Assembly: GCA_965178525.1 (NCBI GenBank)
Contig: CBCXVS010000160.1
Coordinates: forward strand, 1-17,241
DNA: 17,241 nucleotides
From: CBCXVS01 sp965178525
GTDB taxonomy: Bacteria > Tectomicrobia > Entotheonellia > Entotheonellales > Entotheonellaceae
Direction: 5' to 3'
Made by a program: the position numbers and the translations under genes. Shown here one piece after another: positions 1 through 8,713 of this stretch. The notes below the pieces were generated by a model. It saw only the letters and a list, made by a program, of their open reading frames with translations. It did no database searches and was not told where the DNA came from. Position 1 is the stretch's first letter. Each line of letters begins with the position of its first letter.

Positions 1-441
1 AGAGGGGAGTCGGTCTCAGGCAATCGGCGTAACTGCTTCATCAAGAAAGGAGTTGGCTTAACTTAATGCCATTCGGGGCCGACCTTGCAACCGTGCCATC
101 GGGGTTCCTCGCCACATACAACGACGCACGGCTATCGGGGTCACACAGGCTGTGCCTTGCTGATGGCGTGCGATGGCTTGCTTCAACTCAATGGTATAGC
201 AGTACTTAGAAGCGAGGAAATAGTGACTAACGAGCAGGATGATCAGGTCGGCGTCGTCGAGCTTTTGCAGGATGCTGGACTCCCATTCATCGCCCGGCCT
301 GATCTCGCGATCATCCCATGCCGAAATGAGGCCCTCCTGGGATAAGGCGGCTAGATGACGAGAGAGGGTTTCCATGTATTCCCGGTCTTCATGGGCATAG
401 GAGATGAAGACCTTGATGCCCCCAGCCTCTGCGTCGTTCAT
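1..441 (-). pseudogene. TIR-domain protein, decayed and cut by the window edge
   Basis: Starts at ATG 439-441, with GGAGGG just upstream on the minus strand. The open frame gives 127 residues ending at 58. Residues 9-100 are a bacterial TIR domain: strand A KVFISYAHED (10-19), the AWDDREIRPGDEW segment (41-53), LIILLVS (66-72) and ASKYCYTIEL (77-86). E85 sits where NAD-cleaving TIR proteins keep their catalytic glutamate. After LQG the frame breaks. Adding one base to the CCCC run (75-78 on the plus strand) restores PPNGIKLSQ, matching the family's usual LPKDGKPVT-like stretch. A second shift is then needed to reach FLDEAVTPIA, the usual DEA motif, and a stop follows that. TIR domains act as NADases or as assembly modules in immune or signalling proteins. 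Any partner domain would lie beyond the left edge. Domain assignment is firm; pseudogene status is likely because at least two lesions are needed. Confidence 0.75.
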
Positions 442-822
442 CCTACCCTCCGTATGTCCTGACCATCACCGAGAGCCCCTGCACGTGTCATGGTGATTGA
501 CGTTCATACTCCGCAGACTTGACTTCCAAAGAAGGCCCTCATCGATCTTAATACCTTGAAGCCGTATATTCAACTCCAAGGACCTTCCCACATCGAAGAG
601 AGTTGGCTCTTCGCCATATTTGAGGCCGACTCTAAGTCTTTTTACAGCAGGCTAATATGCACTTTCGCCGGTTGTGTTCACTTCGGAGTTCAGGCAACGG
701 TGCCCCGTGTAACCGCTATTATCGAGAACGGAATGGCCCTGGGACCTGGTGAGTCCTGCCTGCATCGTGCGGATTTATGTTATAGTCCTGTCCTGATACC
801 GATGCATGCGTAGGAGGCGGGA
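442..822. other. intergenic region between divergent TIR and MocR genes
   Basis: 381 bases between two divergently read genes, so it should hold both promoters. A -10-like TATAGT lies at 781-786, within TATGTTATAGT, upstream of the MocR gene, but I see no good -35 partner. A short inverted repeat ATCACC/GGTGAT lies at 465-470 and 492-497. An 85-codon open frame (556-813) has no recognisable domain and no ribosome binding site, so I do not call it. MocR regulators usually bind their own upstream region, but no convincing paired operator is visible. Confidence 0.4.
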
Positions 823-2313
823 ATGTTTGTCAAACTCGATGGCTCCGGAGCCCTCTATCAGCAGCTCTATCAATCGCTGCGGAGCGCTATCCTGACGGGC
901 CAGCTCGTACCGGGTGCGCGTTTGCCGGCGACCCGGACGCTTGCCCGGGAGTTAGGTGTTTCCCGCAATACGGTGTTGCTCGCCTACGAACAGCTCCTGG
1001 CTGAAGGCTATGCCGTGGGACAGGCGGGGTCCGGAACCTACGTCGCCACCTCCTTGCCGGACGCCATGCTGGCGACCGCTGCGATAGCGCCGGAAATTAT
1101 TGACGCGCCACAGCCAGCGATGCCGCGCCTGTCGGCTTATGGTCGCCATGTAGCGGCGCATTCGCCGCTGACGCCGCTAGGCCAAGGGCCGCGGCCTGCC
1201 ACCGTGCGCTATGACTTTCGCTACGGTCTCCCCGCAGTGGAGGAATTTCCCCATGACATCTGGCGCCGGCTCCTGGCGCGGCGGGCTCGTAGTGCGTCCT
1301 TGCGTTCGCTGCACTATGGGCCGCCAGAAGGATACGGGCCGCTGCGCGAAGCCATTGCCGATTATCTGCGCCGCTCCCGGGCGGTGGCGTGCGAGCCGGA
1401 GCAGATCGTGGTCGTCAATGGGTCGCAACAGGCTCTGGATCTGGCCGCACGTGTCTTGCTCGATCCAGGCGAGTGCGTCGTGATGGAAGAGCCGCATTAT
1501 CAAGGGGCGCGACAGGTCTTTCTGGCGGCGGGGGCGCAGCTGCTCACCGGTCCTGTCGATGCGGAAGGGCTCGACATCACGGCACTCCCAAGCCCTGCGG
1601 CGGCGGCCCGTCTGGCCTATGTGACCCCCTCGCACCAGTTTCCCACCGGTGCGATTATGTCACTGGCGCGACGGCTCGCGCTTTTGGCATGGGCCGAACA
1701 GGCCGACGCCTACGTGATCGAAGACGATTACGATAGCGAATACCGCTATGAAGGCCGTCCGGTCGAAGCGGTGCAAGGGCCGGACCGCAGTGGACGGGTG
1801 ATCTACGTCGGGACCTTCTCGAAGGTGCTCTTTCCCGCCCTCCGGCTCGGCTATTTGGTCTTGCCCCAGCCACTGGTGCAGCCGTTCCTGGCCGCGAAGT
1901 GGCTCACGGACCGCCACACGTCAACCCTCGAACAGGAAATGCTCACCGATTTTATTCGTGAGGGACATTTCGAGCGCCATCTGCGTCGTTCGCGAACCCG
2001 CAATGCGGCTCGCCGGACGACGCTTCTGCATGCCTTGGCCACGCATCTCGGGCCGCGTATTGACATTTCCGGCGCCAATGCCGGTATCCATATGTTGCTC
2101 TGGCTGCATGACGTGGCGCCGCCGCAGCTTGAGGTGCTGATTGACGCCGCCGGCCGTGCCGGTGTCGGTCTCTACCCGGTCACACCTTATTATCTGACGC
2201 CGCCGTGCCGTAGCGGGCTGCTGTTGGGGTATGCGTCCATGACGGAGGACGATATTCGCGCGGGTATTCAATGCCTGGCAACCGTTCTCGACCAGATGTG
2301 TAAGGAATCCTGA
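823..2313 (+). CDS. MocR/PdxR-family transcriptional regulator with aminotransferase-like domain
   Basis: 496 residues, the usual size for the MocR branch of GntR regulators. Residues 1-75 are a GntR-type winged helix-turn-helix: ALYQQLYQSLRSAILTG, then ARLPATRTLARELGVSR, then TVLLAYEQL, ending GSGTYVA. After a linker, roughly residues 115-490 form a fold-type I aminotransferase domain. It has the VNGSQQALDLAARVLLDPGE segment, YVTPSHQFPTGA, EDDYDSEYRY (D302 and Y303 as cofactor-contacting positions) and the Schiff-base lysine K334 in GTFSK. The intact lysine suggests it binds pyridoxal phosphate or an adduct as effector rather than acting as an enzyme. Start ATG 823 follows AGGAGG at 812-817. 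Its stop overlaps the start of the enolase-superfamily gene (TGATG at 2311-2315), so it probably controls that gene as well as itself. The true effector is unknown. Confidence 0.95.
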   Translation: MFVKLDGSGALYQQLYQSLRSAILTGQLVPGARLPATRTLARELGVSRNTVLLAYEQLLAEGYAVGQAGSGTYVATSLPDAMLATAAIAPEIIDAPQPAMPRLSAYGRHVAAHSPLTPLGQGPRPATVRYDFRYGLPAVEEFPHDIWRRLLARRARSASLRSLHYGPPEGYGPLREAIADYLRRSRAVACEPEQIVVVNGSQQALDLAARVLLDPGECVVMEEPHYQGARQVFLAAGAQLLTGPVDAEGLDITALPSPAAAARLAYVTPSHQFPTGAIMSLARRLALLAWAEQADAYVIEDDYDSEYRYEGRPVEAVQGPDRSGRVIYVGTFSKVLFPALRLGYLVLPQPLVQPFLAAKWLTDRHTSTLEQEMLTDFIREGHFERHLRRSRTRNAARRTTLLHALATHLGPRIDISGANAGIHMLLWLHDVAPPQLEVLIDAAGRAGVGLYPVTPYYLTPPCRSGLLLGYASMTEDDIRAGIQCLATVLDQMCKES

Positions 2314-3403
2314 TGAAGATCACTGACGTCCACGCCCACCTGCTTGCCATTCCACAACAACAAGATGACCTGACAAGTCCCTGGATTGCTGGGGGATTCC
2401 GCCACCAGATTCTGGTCGCCGTCGACACCGACGAAGGCATTACCGGGTATGGCGAAGCGTTTGCCTATGGGGTTCCGCATGCCACGACGGCCGTGCTGAA
2501 CCGACCCTGAAGCCTATGCTGGTGGGCGAAGACCCGACGCAGATTACGGCCCTGCAGGACCGCATGTACCGCCAAACCCACCTCTTTGGCCGCTATGGCA
2601 TTACGACGTTTGCCATCAGTGGGATCGACATTGCGCTCTGGGACATCGCGGCCAAGTGCGTCGGGACGCCGCTGTATCGCTTGTTGGGAGGCGCGACGAA
2701 ACGTGAAATCCCAACGTACGCCAGCCTTGTACGCTATCCGGAGCCGCAGCAGGTACGCACCGCGACAGAACGGGCGCTGCGCGAGGGCTATGACGCCATC
2801 AAACTGCATCAGGTGGATGTCGAAAGTTTGCGCTTGGCGCGTGACGTCGCCGGAGAGGACGTCTTGCTCATGATGGATATCAATTGTGCCTGGACCCCGG
2901 AAGAAGCGCTGGAGATAGCGCAACAGTGCGTACCGGAGGATCTCTATTGGCTGGAAGAACCACTCTGGCCGCCGGAGGATTTTGAGGGGCTGGCCCGGCT
3001 CGCACAGCTCAGTGGGACGCCGCTTGCTACCGGTGAAAATGCCTGTACGATCTATCAGTTCCGGCAGATACTCGACGCTGGCGCCGCGACGTTTATCCAG
3101 CCCAGTGTGACCAAAGTGGGTGGCATCACGGAGTGGCGGAAAATTGCGGCATTGGCGGAGTCGTACAACGTCACGATCGCACCGCATTCGCCCTATTTCG
3201 GGCCTGGTCTGTTAGCGACAGCGCATCTTGCCGCGGCCACGCCCCGCGCCGCTTGGCTCGAATATCTCTATGTGACGCCGGAAGCCAGTGTCTTCAGGGA
3301 CTTTCCCCGTATTCGCGACGGTGTCTTTCCGCTGCCGCAAGGGCCTGGCTTGGGTCTGGAGATTGATGCGGAGGTGATCACACGCTACCGTGAGACGGCG
3401 TAA
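2313..3403 (+). CDS. enolase-superfamily (mandelate racemase/muconate lactonizing type) enzyme, frameshifted
   Basis: Read as two pieces: 2313-2510 (MKITDVHAHLLAIP...) and the rest from the frame containing 2516 to 3403. Adding one base to the CCC run at 2505-2507 joins them as NRPLKPMLVGEDP and gives 363 residues, normal for the family. Numbered on that join, residues 1-120 are the capping domain and the rest is the barrel. Metal ligands are present: D189 (MDIN), E215 (WLEEP) and E242 (GEN). The first catalytic pair is K164-x-H166 rather than the usual KxK. Opposite it H292 (APHSPYF) is kept, but its usual aspartate partner is S265 (QPSVTKVGG). E317 (WLEYL) is also kept. The family abstracts a proton next to a carboxylate; sugar-acid dehydratase or racemase activity is plausible but the substrate is unknown. 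AAGGA at 2302-2306 serves ATG 2313. It is probably cotranscribed with the MocR gene. The 3' end overlaps the convergent TPR gene by 26 bases. Confidence 0.9.
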
Positions 3404-4598
3404 GCGGTGAGGCGGGTGCGAGCTGTTCGGCCTGCATACATTGGGCGACGCGATGCAATTCGTCAAGGCGCCGCGTGGTGATGGCGGGATTGATCAGTGA
3501 CACGGCTTCGGCGAAACAGCGGCGGGCTGCACGCACCGCTCCGGTGCGGAGGTGACACAATCCCTGGTAATATGGCAACCGATAGTCGCGCCATTGGCGC
3601 GTGGTGATGCGGGCCAAGGTGGCAGCCGCACCTTCATAATCTCCCACCTGATACTGTAATTCTCCCTGCTGCAGCGCTTCTGCCTCGTTGAATACTGAGG
3701 ATGACCCGTTGGTATCGGCAAGACAGCGCCAATGCTGCAGGGCGCGACGAAAATCCCCGCGCAGATACGCGATTTCGTACAGTCGCTCTTCGACCCGATG
3801 CCGGGCTGGAAAGGTGTGGTTGAGCTGTTTGTAGAGCTGGACCGCTTCCGCGAATTGGCCCAGGTACATGGCTTCTTCCGCCTTGGCATAGAGGAGCCAG
3901 GCGTTTCGCTGCGCCGGCCGGTTGGCGTAGCGTAGGCGATACATCAGCCGCGTCAGGCCCATGACGCCATGGGTGAGGCGTCGGTCCATGGCAGAGACTG
4001 TCTGTGCATCCTGTGACTCTGGAGACGCCTCCACGAGTTGGGACGCCAGCGTACGGGCGGTGGGCTCGTGCTGCAGCAAATACGATTCGACCACCAGAAG
4101 CAGGCGACTTTGCCACATGGAGCTGTTTTGCTGATGCAACGGCGGCGGCTGGCGTAGGCCGCAGCGCAGGGCAAGCCGTTCTTCGATCGTAAGCGAGATA
4201 CGTTGCGGCTGTTGTAAACGCTGACAACCTGATGCGAGATGGCCACGTGCCATGTCGATGAGGGCGAGCAACGCCAGGCTGCGTTGCTGCTGTGGGTTGC
4301 GGGCTACCGCCTGTTGACACCATGCGCTCGCCTCGGCGTACCTGGCGTGATCGAACAAGATCTGTCCGAGAAACAGCGGTAGGACGGCCTGCCTGGGCTG
4401 CAAGGCCATGGCCTGATGCATGGCGTGTACCGCTTCCTCGACCCGCGCGGCTTCTGACAAGGCCAAGGCCCAATGCAAATGCACCCCGGCTGACCGCGGC
4501 CATAGGGCGAGAACCTGTTCAAAGGCGGCGAGCGCTTCGTCGATCCGGTCTTGCGCCGACAGTCGTTGGGCCTGGGCAAAGAGCCATGTGGCTCGCAT
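3378..4598 (-). CDS. TPR-repeat protein of unknown role
   Basis: 406 residues, starting at ATG 4596-4598 with AAGGATG upstream. The protein is almost entirely helical. Residues about 3-36, 37-70, 71-104 and 105-125 read as tetratricopeptide repeats, with pattern WLFAQAQRLSAQDRIDEALAAFEQVL and LHWALALSEAARVEEAVHAMHQAM cut into 34-residue units. A second repeat block covers about 232-375 (KAEEAMYLGQFAEAVQLYKQ, RLYEIAYLRGDFRRALQHW, QYQVGDYEGAAATLARI, GLCHLRTGAVRAARRCFAEA). I see no signal peptide, membrane segment or catalytic domain, so it is probably a cytoplasmic protein-protein adaptor. The middle part (about 130-230) is less regular. It converges on the enolase-superfamily gene and shares 26 bases with it. 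It stands alone on its strand, so context gives no partner. Confidence 0.8.
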   Translation of the reverse strand: MRATWLFAQAQRLSAQDRIDEALAAFEQVLALWPRSAGVHLHWALALSEAARVEEAVHAMHQAMALQPRQAVLPLFLGQILFDHARYAEASAWCQQAVARNPQQQRSLALLALIDMARGHLASGCQRLQQPQRISLTIEERLALRCGLRQPPPLHQQNSSMWQSRLLLVVESYLLQHEPTARTLASQLVEASPESQDAQTVSAMDRRLTHGVMGLTRLMYRLRYANRPAQRNAWLLYAKAEEAMYLGQFAEAVQLYKQLNHTFPARHRVEERLYEIAYLRGDFRRALQHWRCLADTNGSSSVFNEAEALQQGELQYQVGDYEGAAATLARITTRQWRDYRLPYYQGLCHLRTGAVRAARRCFAEAVSLINPAITTRRLDELHRVAQCMQAEQLAPASPLTPSHGSV

Positions 4599-4829
4599 CC
4601 GACATCCTTTCTATACGTTCTTGGAGACGTCGCTTTCCCGCTTCTATCGGCAGACCGATGGTGCAGCTTGAGCCCTGGATGTCGTGTATTTGACTGATTG
4701 GCGGTGTGTCCCGAGCCGCCGGCTCAGGCGTTCTCCTGACCCGGTCAAAGGTTGAGTTTTGTGTGGAGTGCACCGAAAAGAAGGTTAAATTTGTATCGTG
4801 GGGCGCACGCGTTTTCAAAGGAACGGAAT
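4599..4829. other. intergenic region between divergent TPR and DUF4845 genes
   Basis: 231 bases that must contain both divergent promoters. A short perfect hairpin GAGCC-GCC-GGCTC lies at 4713-4725. The A/T-rich stretch around 4780-4796 could be a -10 region for the plus-strand gene, but no clear -35 is visible. No gene is supported here. Confidence 0.35.
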
Positions 4830-5197
4830 ATGTATAGGATCAGACAGCAAAACGGTATCAGCCCTCTCACCGTGCTCTTTACCATCGCCATCGTCAGTAT
4901 AGTTGTTTTTTTGGGTTTTAAGCTTGCTCCCGTCTACTTGGAACACTTCGGCGTGACGAGTTCCTTAAAATCCCTCGAGAAAGACATGGGCATGCGCACA
5001 AAGCCCAAAGCCGAACTGATGAGGCTCCTGACACGGCGTCTGGGCATTAACGATGTCAAGCGGGTATCGGAAAGGATATCACGATTAAAAAGCGGCCACG
5101 GGAGACGACCGTTCGGATTGCCTACGAAGTCCAGATTCCCATGATCAGTAATATCGATTTTCTCGTGACATTCGATGACGTGGTCACACTGAACTGA
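4830..5197 (+). CDS. DUF4845-family small membrane protein, frameshifted
   Basis: The start chosen is ATG 4830, after AAAGGA (4817-4822). The upstream in-frame ATG at 4752 would add residues unlike the family. Residues 7-34 match the family start: a short basic N-terminus, a G-I-S-P-L pilin-like turn and one membrane helix (LTVLFTIAIVSIVVFLGFKL), then APVYLEHFGVTSSLKSLEKD. The as-given frame runs to 5144 with an aberrant tail after VKRVSE. Adding one A to the AAA run at 5071-5073 restores KDITIKKRPRE, then TTVRIAYEVQIPM and IDFLVTFDDVVTLN, ending at TGA 5195-5197. That gives 122 residues, typical for DUF4845. The family is single-pass with a small extracytoplasmic domain and unknown function. 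In many proteobacteria it sits near the signal peptidase lepB; no such neighbour is seen here. The family call rests on the whole restored pattern. Confidence 0.8.
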
Positions 5198-5227
5198 CCC
5201 CCCCACCCAGCGCCAAGCTCCGGCTCC

Positions 5228-5266
5228 ATACCGCGCTCTCACTGACAGAGGGCGCGGTTGCGGTAT
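5228..5266. terminator. hairpin between convergent DUF4845 and NHL genes
   Basis: CCGCGCTCTC (5231-5240) pairs with GAGGGCGCGG (5248-5257) around a 7-base loop, with one T-G wobble. An alternative outer pairing, ATACCGC (5228-5234) with GCGGTAT (5260-5266), competes with it. The position between two converging genes suits a two-way terminator. No T tract follows on either strand, so it is not a classic intrinsic terminator. Confidence 0.5.
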
Positions 5267-5300
5267 GCATATCCCAGACTCTGACACATACCCAAACATT

Positions 5301-8300
5301 TTAGGGCTCTAAGAAGAACAAGCCGATGGGACGTCGCAAGCCGCCGCTTCGTCTGGGAAGCACCGCATCGAGAAACTCGCCCGACATGCCGTCATAGCGC
5401 AGGACGCTGTCGGTGTTGCTGCTACTGATCCACAGATTGCCGTCGGCATCAAAGCTCAAACCACGCGCGCCGGACAAGCCGCCCCGTTGCGCCGGCACAA
5501 AGGTCTCAACAAAGCTACCGGTATCACCATCGTAACGCAAAACGCTGTCTGTCTCAGCGCTGCTGACATAAAGATCATCGTCGGGGCCGAAGGTCAGTTC
5601 GGCCGGACCCTGCAGACCCCCGGCTTGCGATTGAACGAAGGTGTCGATGAAATCCCCGGTTCTCCCATCATAGCGTAGGACACTATCCGTACCGGTACTA
5701 CTGACATAGAGGTTGTCATCAGGGCCAAGGGCCAGGCCAGTCGGCCCGGTGAGACCGTTATGTTGCGATGCAACCAAGACGCCAAGAAACGTACCCGTCA
5801 TGTTGTAGCGCAGGATGCTGTTGGTGACGAAGCTGCTAACGTACAGCTCATCATTGGGACCGAAGGCCAAGCCGGTGGGACCTACCAGACCCCCTCGGCC
5901 GGTCGGGACAAAGGCGTCGAGGAAGGCGCCCGTTGCGGCGTCATAGCGCAAGATGCTATCCGTGTTGAAGCTGGCAATGTAGAGATGGTTGTCAGGACCT
6001 TGGATGATGCCGACGGGCGTTGCCAATTCGCCACTTTGGCGGGGCACAACGGCGCCGAGAAAGACGCCGCTGGGGATGGTGTAGCTCAGGATACGGTTGT
6101 TGGCGTTACTACTGACGTAGAGATTGCCGTCTGGTCCTAACGCCAGACCGGCAGGACTCGCCAAGCCGTTGCCTCTCATCGGTACCAGCGTGTCGAGAAA
6201 GGTCCCGGTATTCGCATTGTAGCGCAGGATGCGGTTGTTGCCACGGCTCGTGACGTAGAGACTGTTATGAGGACCGAAGACCATGCCGGCAGGGAGATCG
6301 AGCCCACCGCTTTGCGGCAAGACAAAGACGCCAATGAACATGCCCGTGGCGCCATCGTAGCGGAGGATGCTGCCGGTATGACTACTCCCGGCGTACAAGT
6401 TGCCATCGGGACCGAAGGCTAAGCTTGTGGGACGCGACAGGCCACCGTCTCCGGTCGGCATAAAGACCTCGACGAACTGCCCGGTTGCGCTGCTATAGCG
6501 GAGGATACTGTCGGTGCCAGAACTACTGACGTAGAGGTCGCCATTGCGGTGAAAGGTCAAGCCAATAGGCCCGTCCAGACCGCCGGTTTGAGGGAAGACG
6601 AAGATGCCAAGAGGCGCTCCCGTGGTCCCGTCATAGCGTAGAATGCTATCGTTGTCAAAGCTACTCACGTACAGATGGCCATCCGGGCCGAACTGCAGTT
6701 GCGTCGGACGCACCAAGCCGCCGCTGCGTGAGAAGACAAAGGTATCGACGAATGCGCCGGTTTCTCCATTGTAGCGCACCACACTATTCGTACTGGAACT
6801 GCTGACATAGAGATTCGCGTCTGAGCCAAAGGTCAAGCCAATCGGGTTGCGCAGGTTTCCGGTGCGATTGGGGGCAAAGACGTCCAGAAAAGCGCCGGTA
6901 TTTCTTCGGTAACGCAGGATGCGGTTGGTGCCGGAGCTACTGACATAGAGATGGTCGTCCGAACCAAAGACCAGCTCTGCCGGTTGCGTCAGGCCACCTC
7001 TGCCCGCAGGAACAAAGGCGCTGAGAAATGCGCCGGTCGTCCCGTTGTACTGTAAAATGCTATGGTTCTCAAAGTCGCTGACATAAAGATTACCATCGCG
7101 GTGAAACGTCAACCCGACGGGCTTGAGCAGGCCCCGCTTCCCGGAAAAACAAACGGGCCAAGAGGAGCGCCCGTGACGCCGCTGAAGCGCAGCACGCTAT
7201 TGGTGTCGAAGCTATTGACATAGAGATCCCCGGTTGGGCCAAAGGCCAGGCCCGTGGGATGATCCAGACCACCGGCTTGCGACGGGACAAAGGGTCAGAA
7301 GAATGTGCCGGTTGCGCCATTGTAGCGTAGGATGCTATCGGTATCGCGGCTGCTGACATAGAGATCGCCATCCGGGCCGAAGGCCATGCCGCGCGGAAAC
7401 CTCAACCCCCCACTGCTCTCGGGGACAAAGGCGCTGAGAAATGCGCCAGTTGTGCCATCGTAGCGTAGGACGCTGTGCGTATTGCCACTACTGACGTAAA
7501 GATTTCCGTCGCTGCCGAAAGCCAAGACCGTGGGACCGGACAGTCTGCCGTTGTCATCTGGGGACACAAAGGTATCGCGGAGTACGCCCGTACGACCATC
7601 GTAACGCAGAACGCTCTGGGTATCTCTGCTACTGACGTAGAGAGCGCCATTCGGGCCGAAGACCAGGCCTCGGGGAACCGACAGCCCGGCGTTTTGCCTG
7701 ATAGTGAAGGGGTCGATAGAGGCGCCTCTGTTGCCGTCATAGCGTATGATACTATCTGTGTTGCTGCTACTGACGTAGAGATGGTTATCCGGGCCGAAGA
7801 TGAGCTCTGCGGGGCCGTCCAGACCGCCGCTGCGCGCCGAGACAAAGGCCTCGCGGAAGGCGCCGGTGGCGCCATCATAGCGCAGAATATGATGGCTACT
7901 TAGGCTACTGACGTAGAGGTCGCCCCCCGGACCGAAGGTCAAACCGACGGGGTCTACTAGGCCCCCGCGCCCGGTGGCAACGAACACGTCACGGAAGGCG
8001 CCGGTCACGCCATCGTATTGCAGAACGCTGTCGGTGTTGAAGCTAATGACGTAGAGATGCCCATCCGGGCCGAACGTCAAGCCCGTGGGATGTTCCAACC
8101 CCCCGCTGCGCGCCGTCACAAAGGTCTCGATGAACACGCCGGCCGCCCCACCGTAGCGCACAACGCTGTCGGTGCCACCACTGCTAACATACAGGCTGCC
8201 ATCGGGACCGAAGACGAGCCCACGAGGCCATGTCAAGCCGCCGCTACCCGCCTCGACAAAGATGGAGAGGAATCCCCCGGTAGTGCCGTTGAACTGCAAG

Positions 8301-8713
8301 ATGCTATTGGCATTGCTATTCGAGACGTAGAGGTTACCATCGAAACCGAACGTCAAGCCGGTGGGGCCGTTCAGCCCGCTGCCACTTGGCGTGACAAAGA
8401 CGGAGCGGAAAGCCCCGGTGGCGTCGTCAAACTGTAAGATGCTATTGGTGTTGAAGCTACTGACGTAGAGTTCCCCATTGCTGTCAAAGGCCAGTCCTCT
8501 GGGGAGATCCGGCCCCTCTGCGCCGCGAAGCACAAAGGCTCCCAAAGGGCCGTCATAACGTATGACGCGATTGCTTTCGGCGCTGCCGATGAGCAATGTC
8601 GCTGCCGCGGCATGACGTCCTATACGACGGCCGTCCAGTCCGGTCAGCGCTAGGAGCATCACACTCAGCACGCCCAGAATTTGCAAGAGATTCCTACTTC
8701 TCGTTAGACCCAT
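5301..8713 (-). CDS. giant NHL/Vgb-like beta-propeller repeat protein, interrupted by a stop and a frameshift
   Basis: Starts at ATG 8711-8713, with AAAGGA about 10 bases upstream. It reads 472 residues to TGA 7295-7297; a second frame codes from about 7131 down to 5301. The same frame continues past the TGA as PFVPSQAGGLDHPTGLAFG and another full repeat. Then adding one G to the GGGG run (CCCC 7132-7135 on the plus strand) restores the join to GLTFHRDGNLYVS. Repaired length is 1137 residues. The TGA could be GGA changed by one base (FFGPFV fits the repeats). The N-terminus has a hydrophobic stretch (about 9-25) followed by AAAA, so export is likely. The rest is about 24 repeats of about 47 residues with the core GPDGNLYVSSxxTDSVLRYD, then GxTGAFLDTFVP, then GGLxxPTGLxF. 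The repeats resemble NHL and Vgb-lyase-like propeller blades. No enzyme motif is seen; a surface or periplasmic binding role is inference. Confidence 0.8.

Noticed and set aside
556..813. 85-codon plus-strand open frame upstream of the MocR gene
   Set aside because: No ribosome binding site, no recognisable domain, and it fills exactly the space where divergent promoters are expected.
4752..4829. 26-residue N-terminal extension of the DUF4845 protein
   Set aside because: ATG 4830 has AAAGGA upstream and gives the family's normal short N-terminus before the membrane helix.
7295..7297. Programmed TGA readthrough or selenocysteine in the NHL gene
   Set aside because: No selenocysteine insertion structure is evident, the repeats do not have Cys there, and a nearby frameshift also breaks the gene, so an error or mutation is simpler.
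7475..7903. 142-codon plus-strand open frame opposite the NHL gene, with others alike at 5760-6140 and 8018-8437
   Set aside because: They recur because the NHL repeats recur; they are antisense shadows with no ribosome site of their own.
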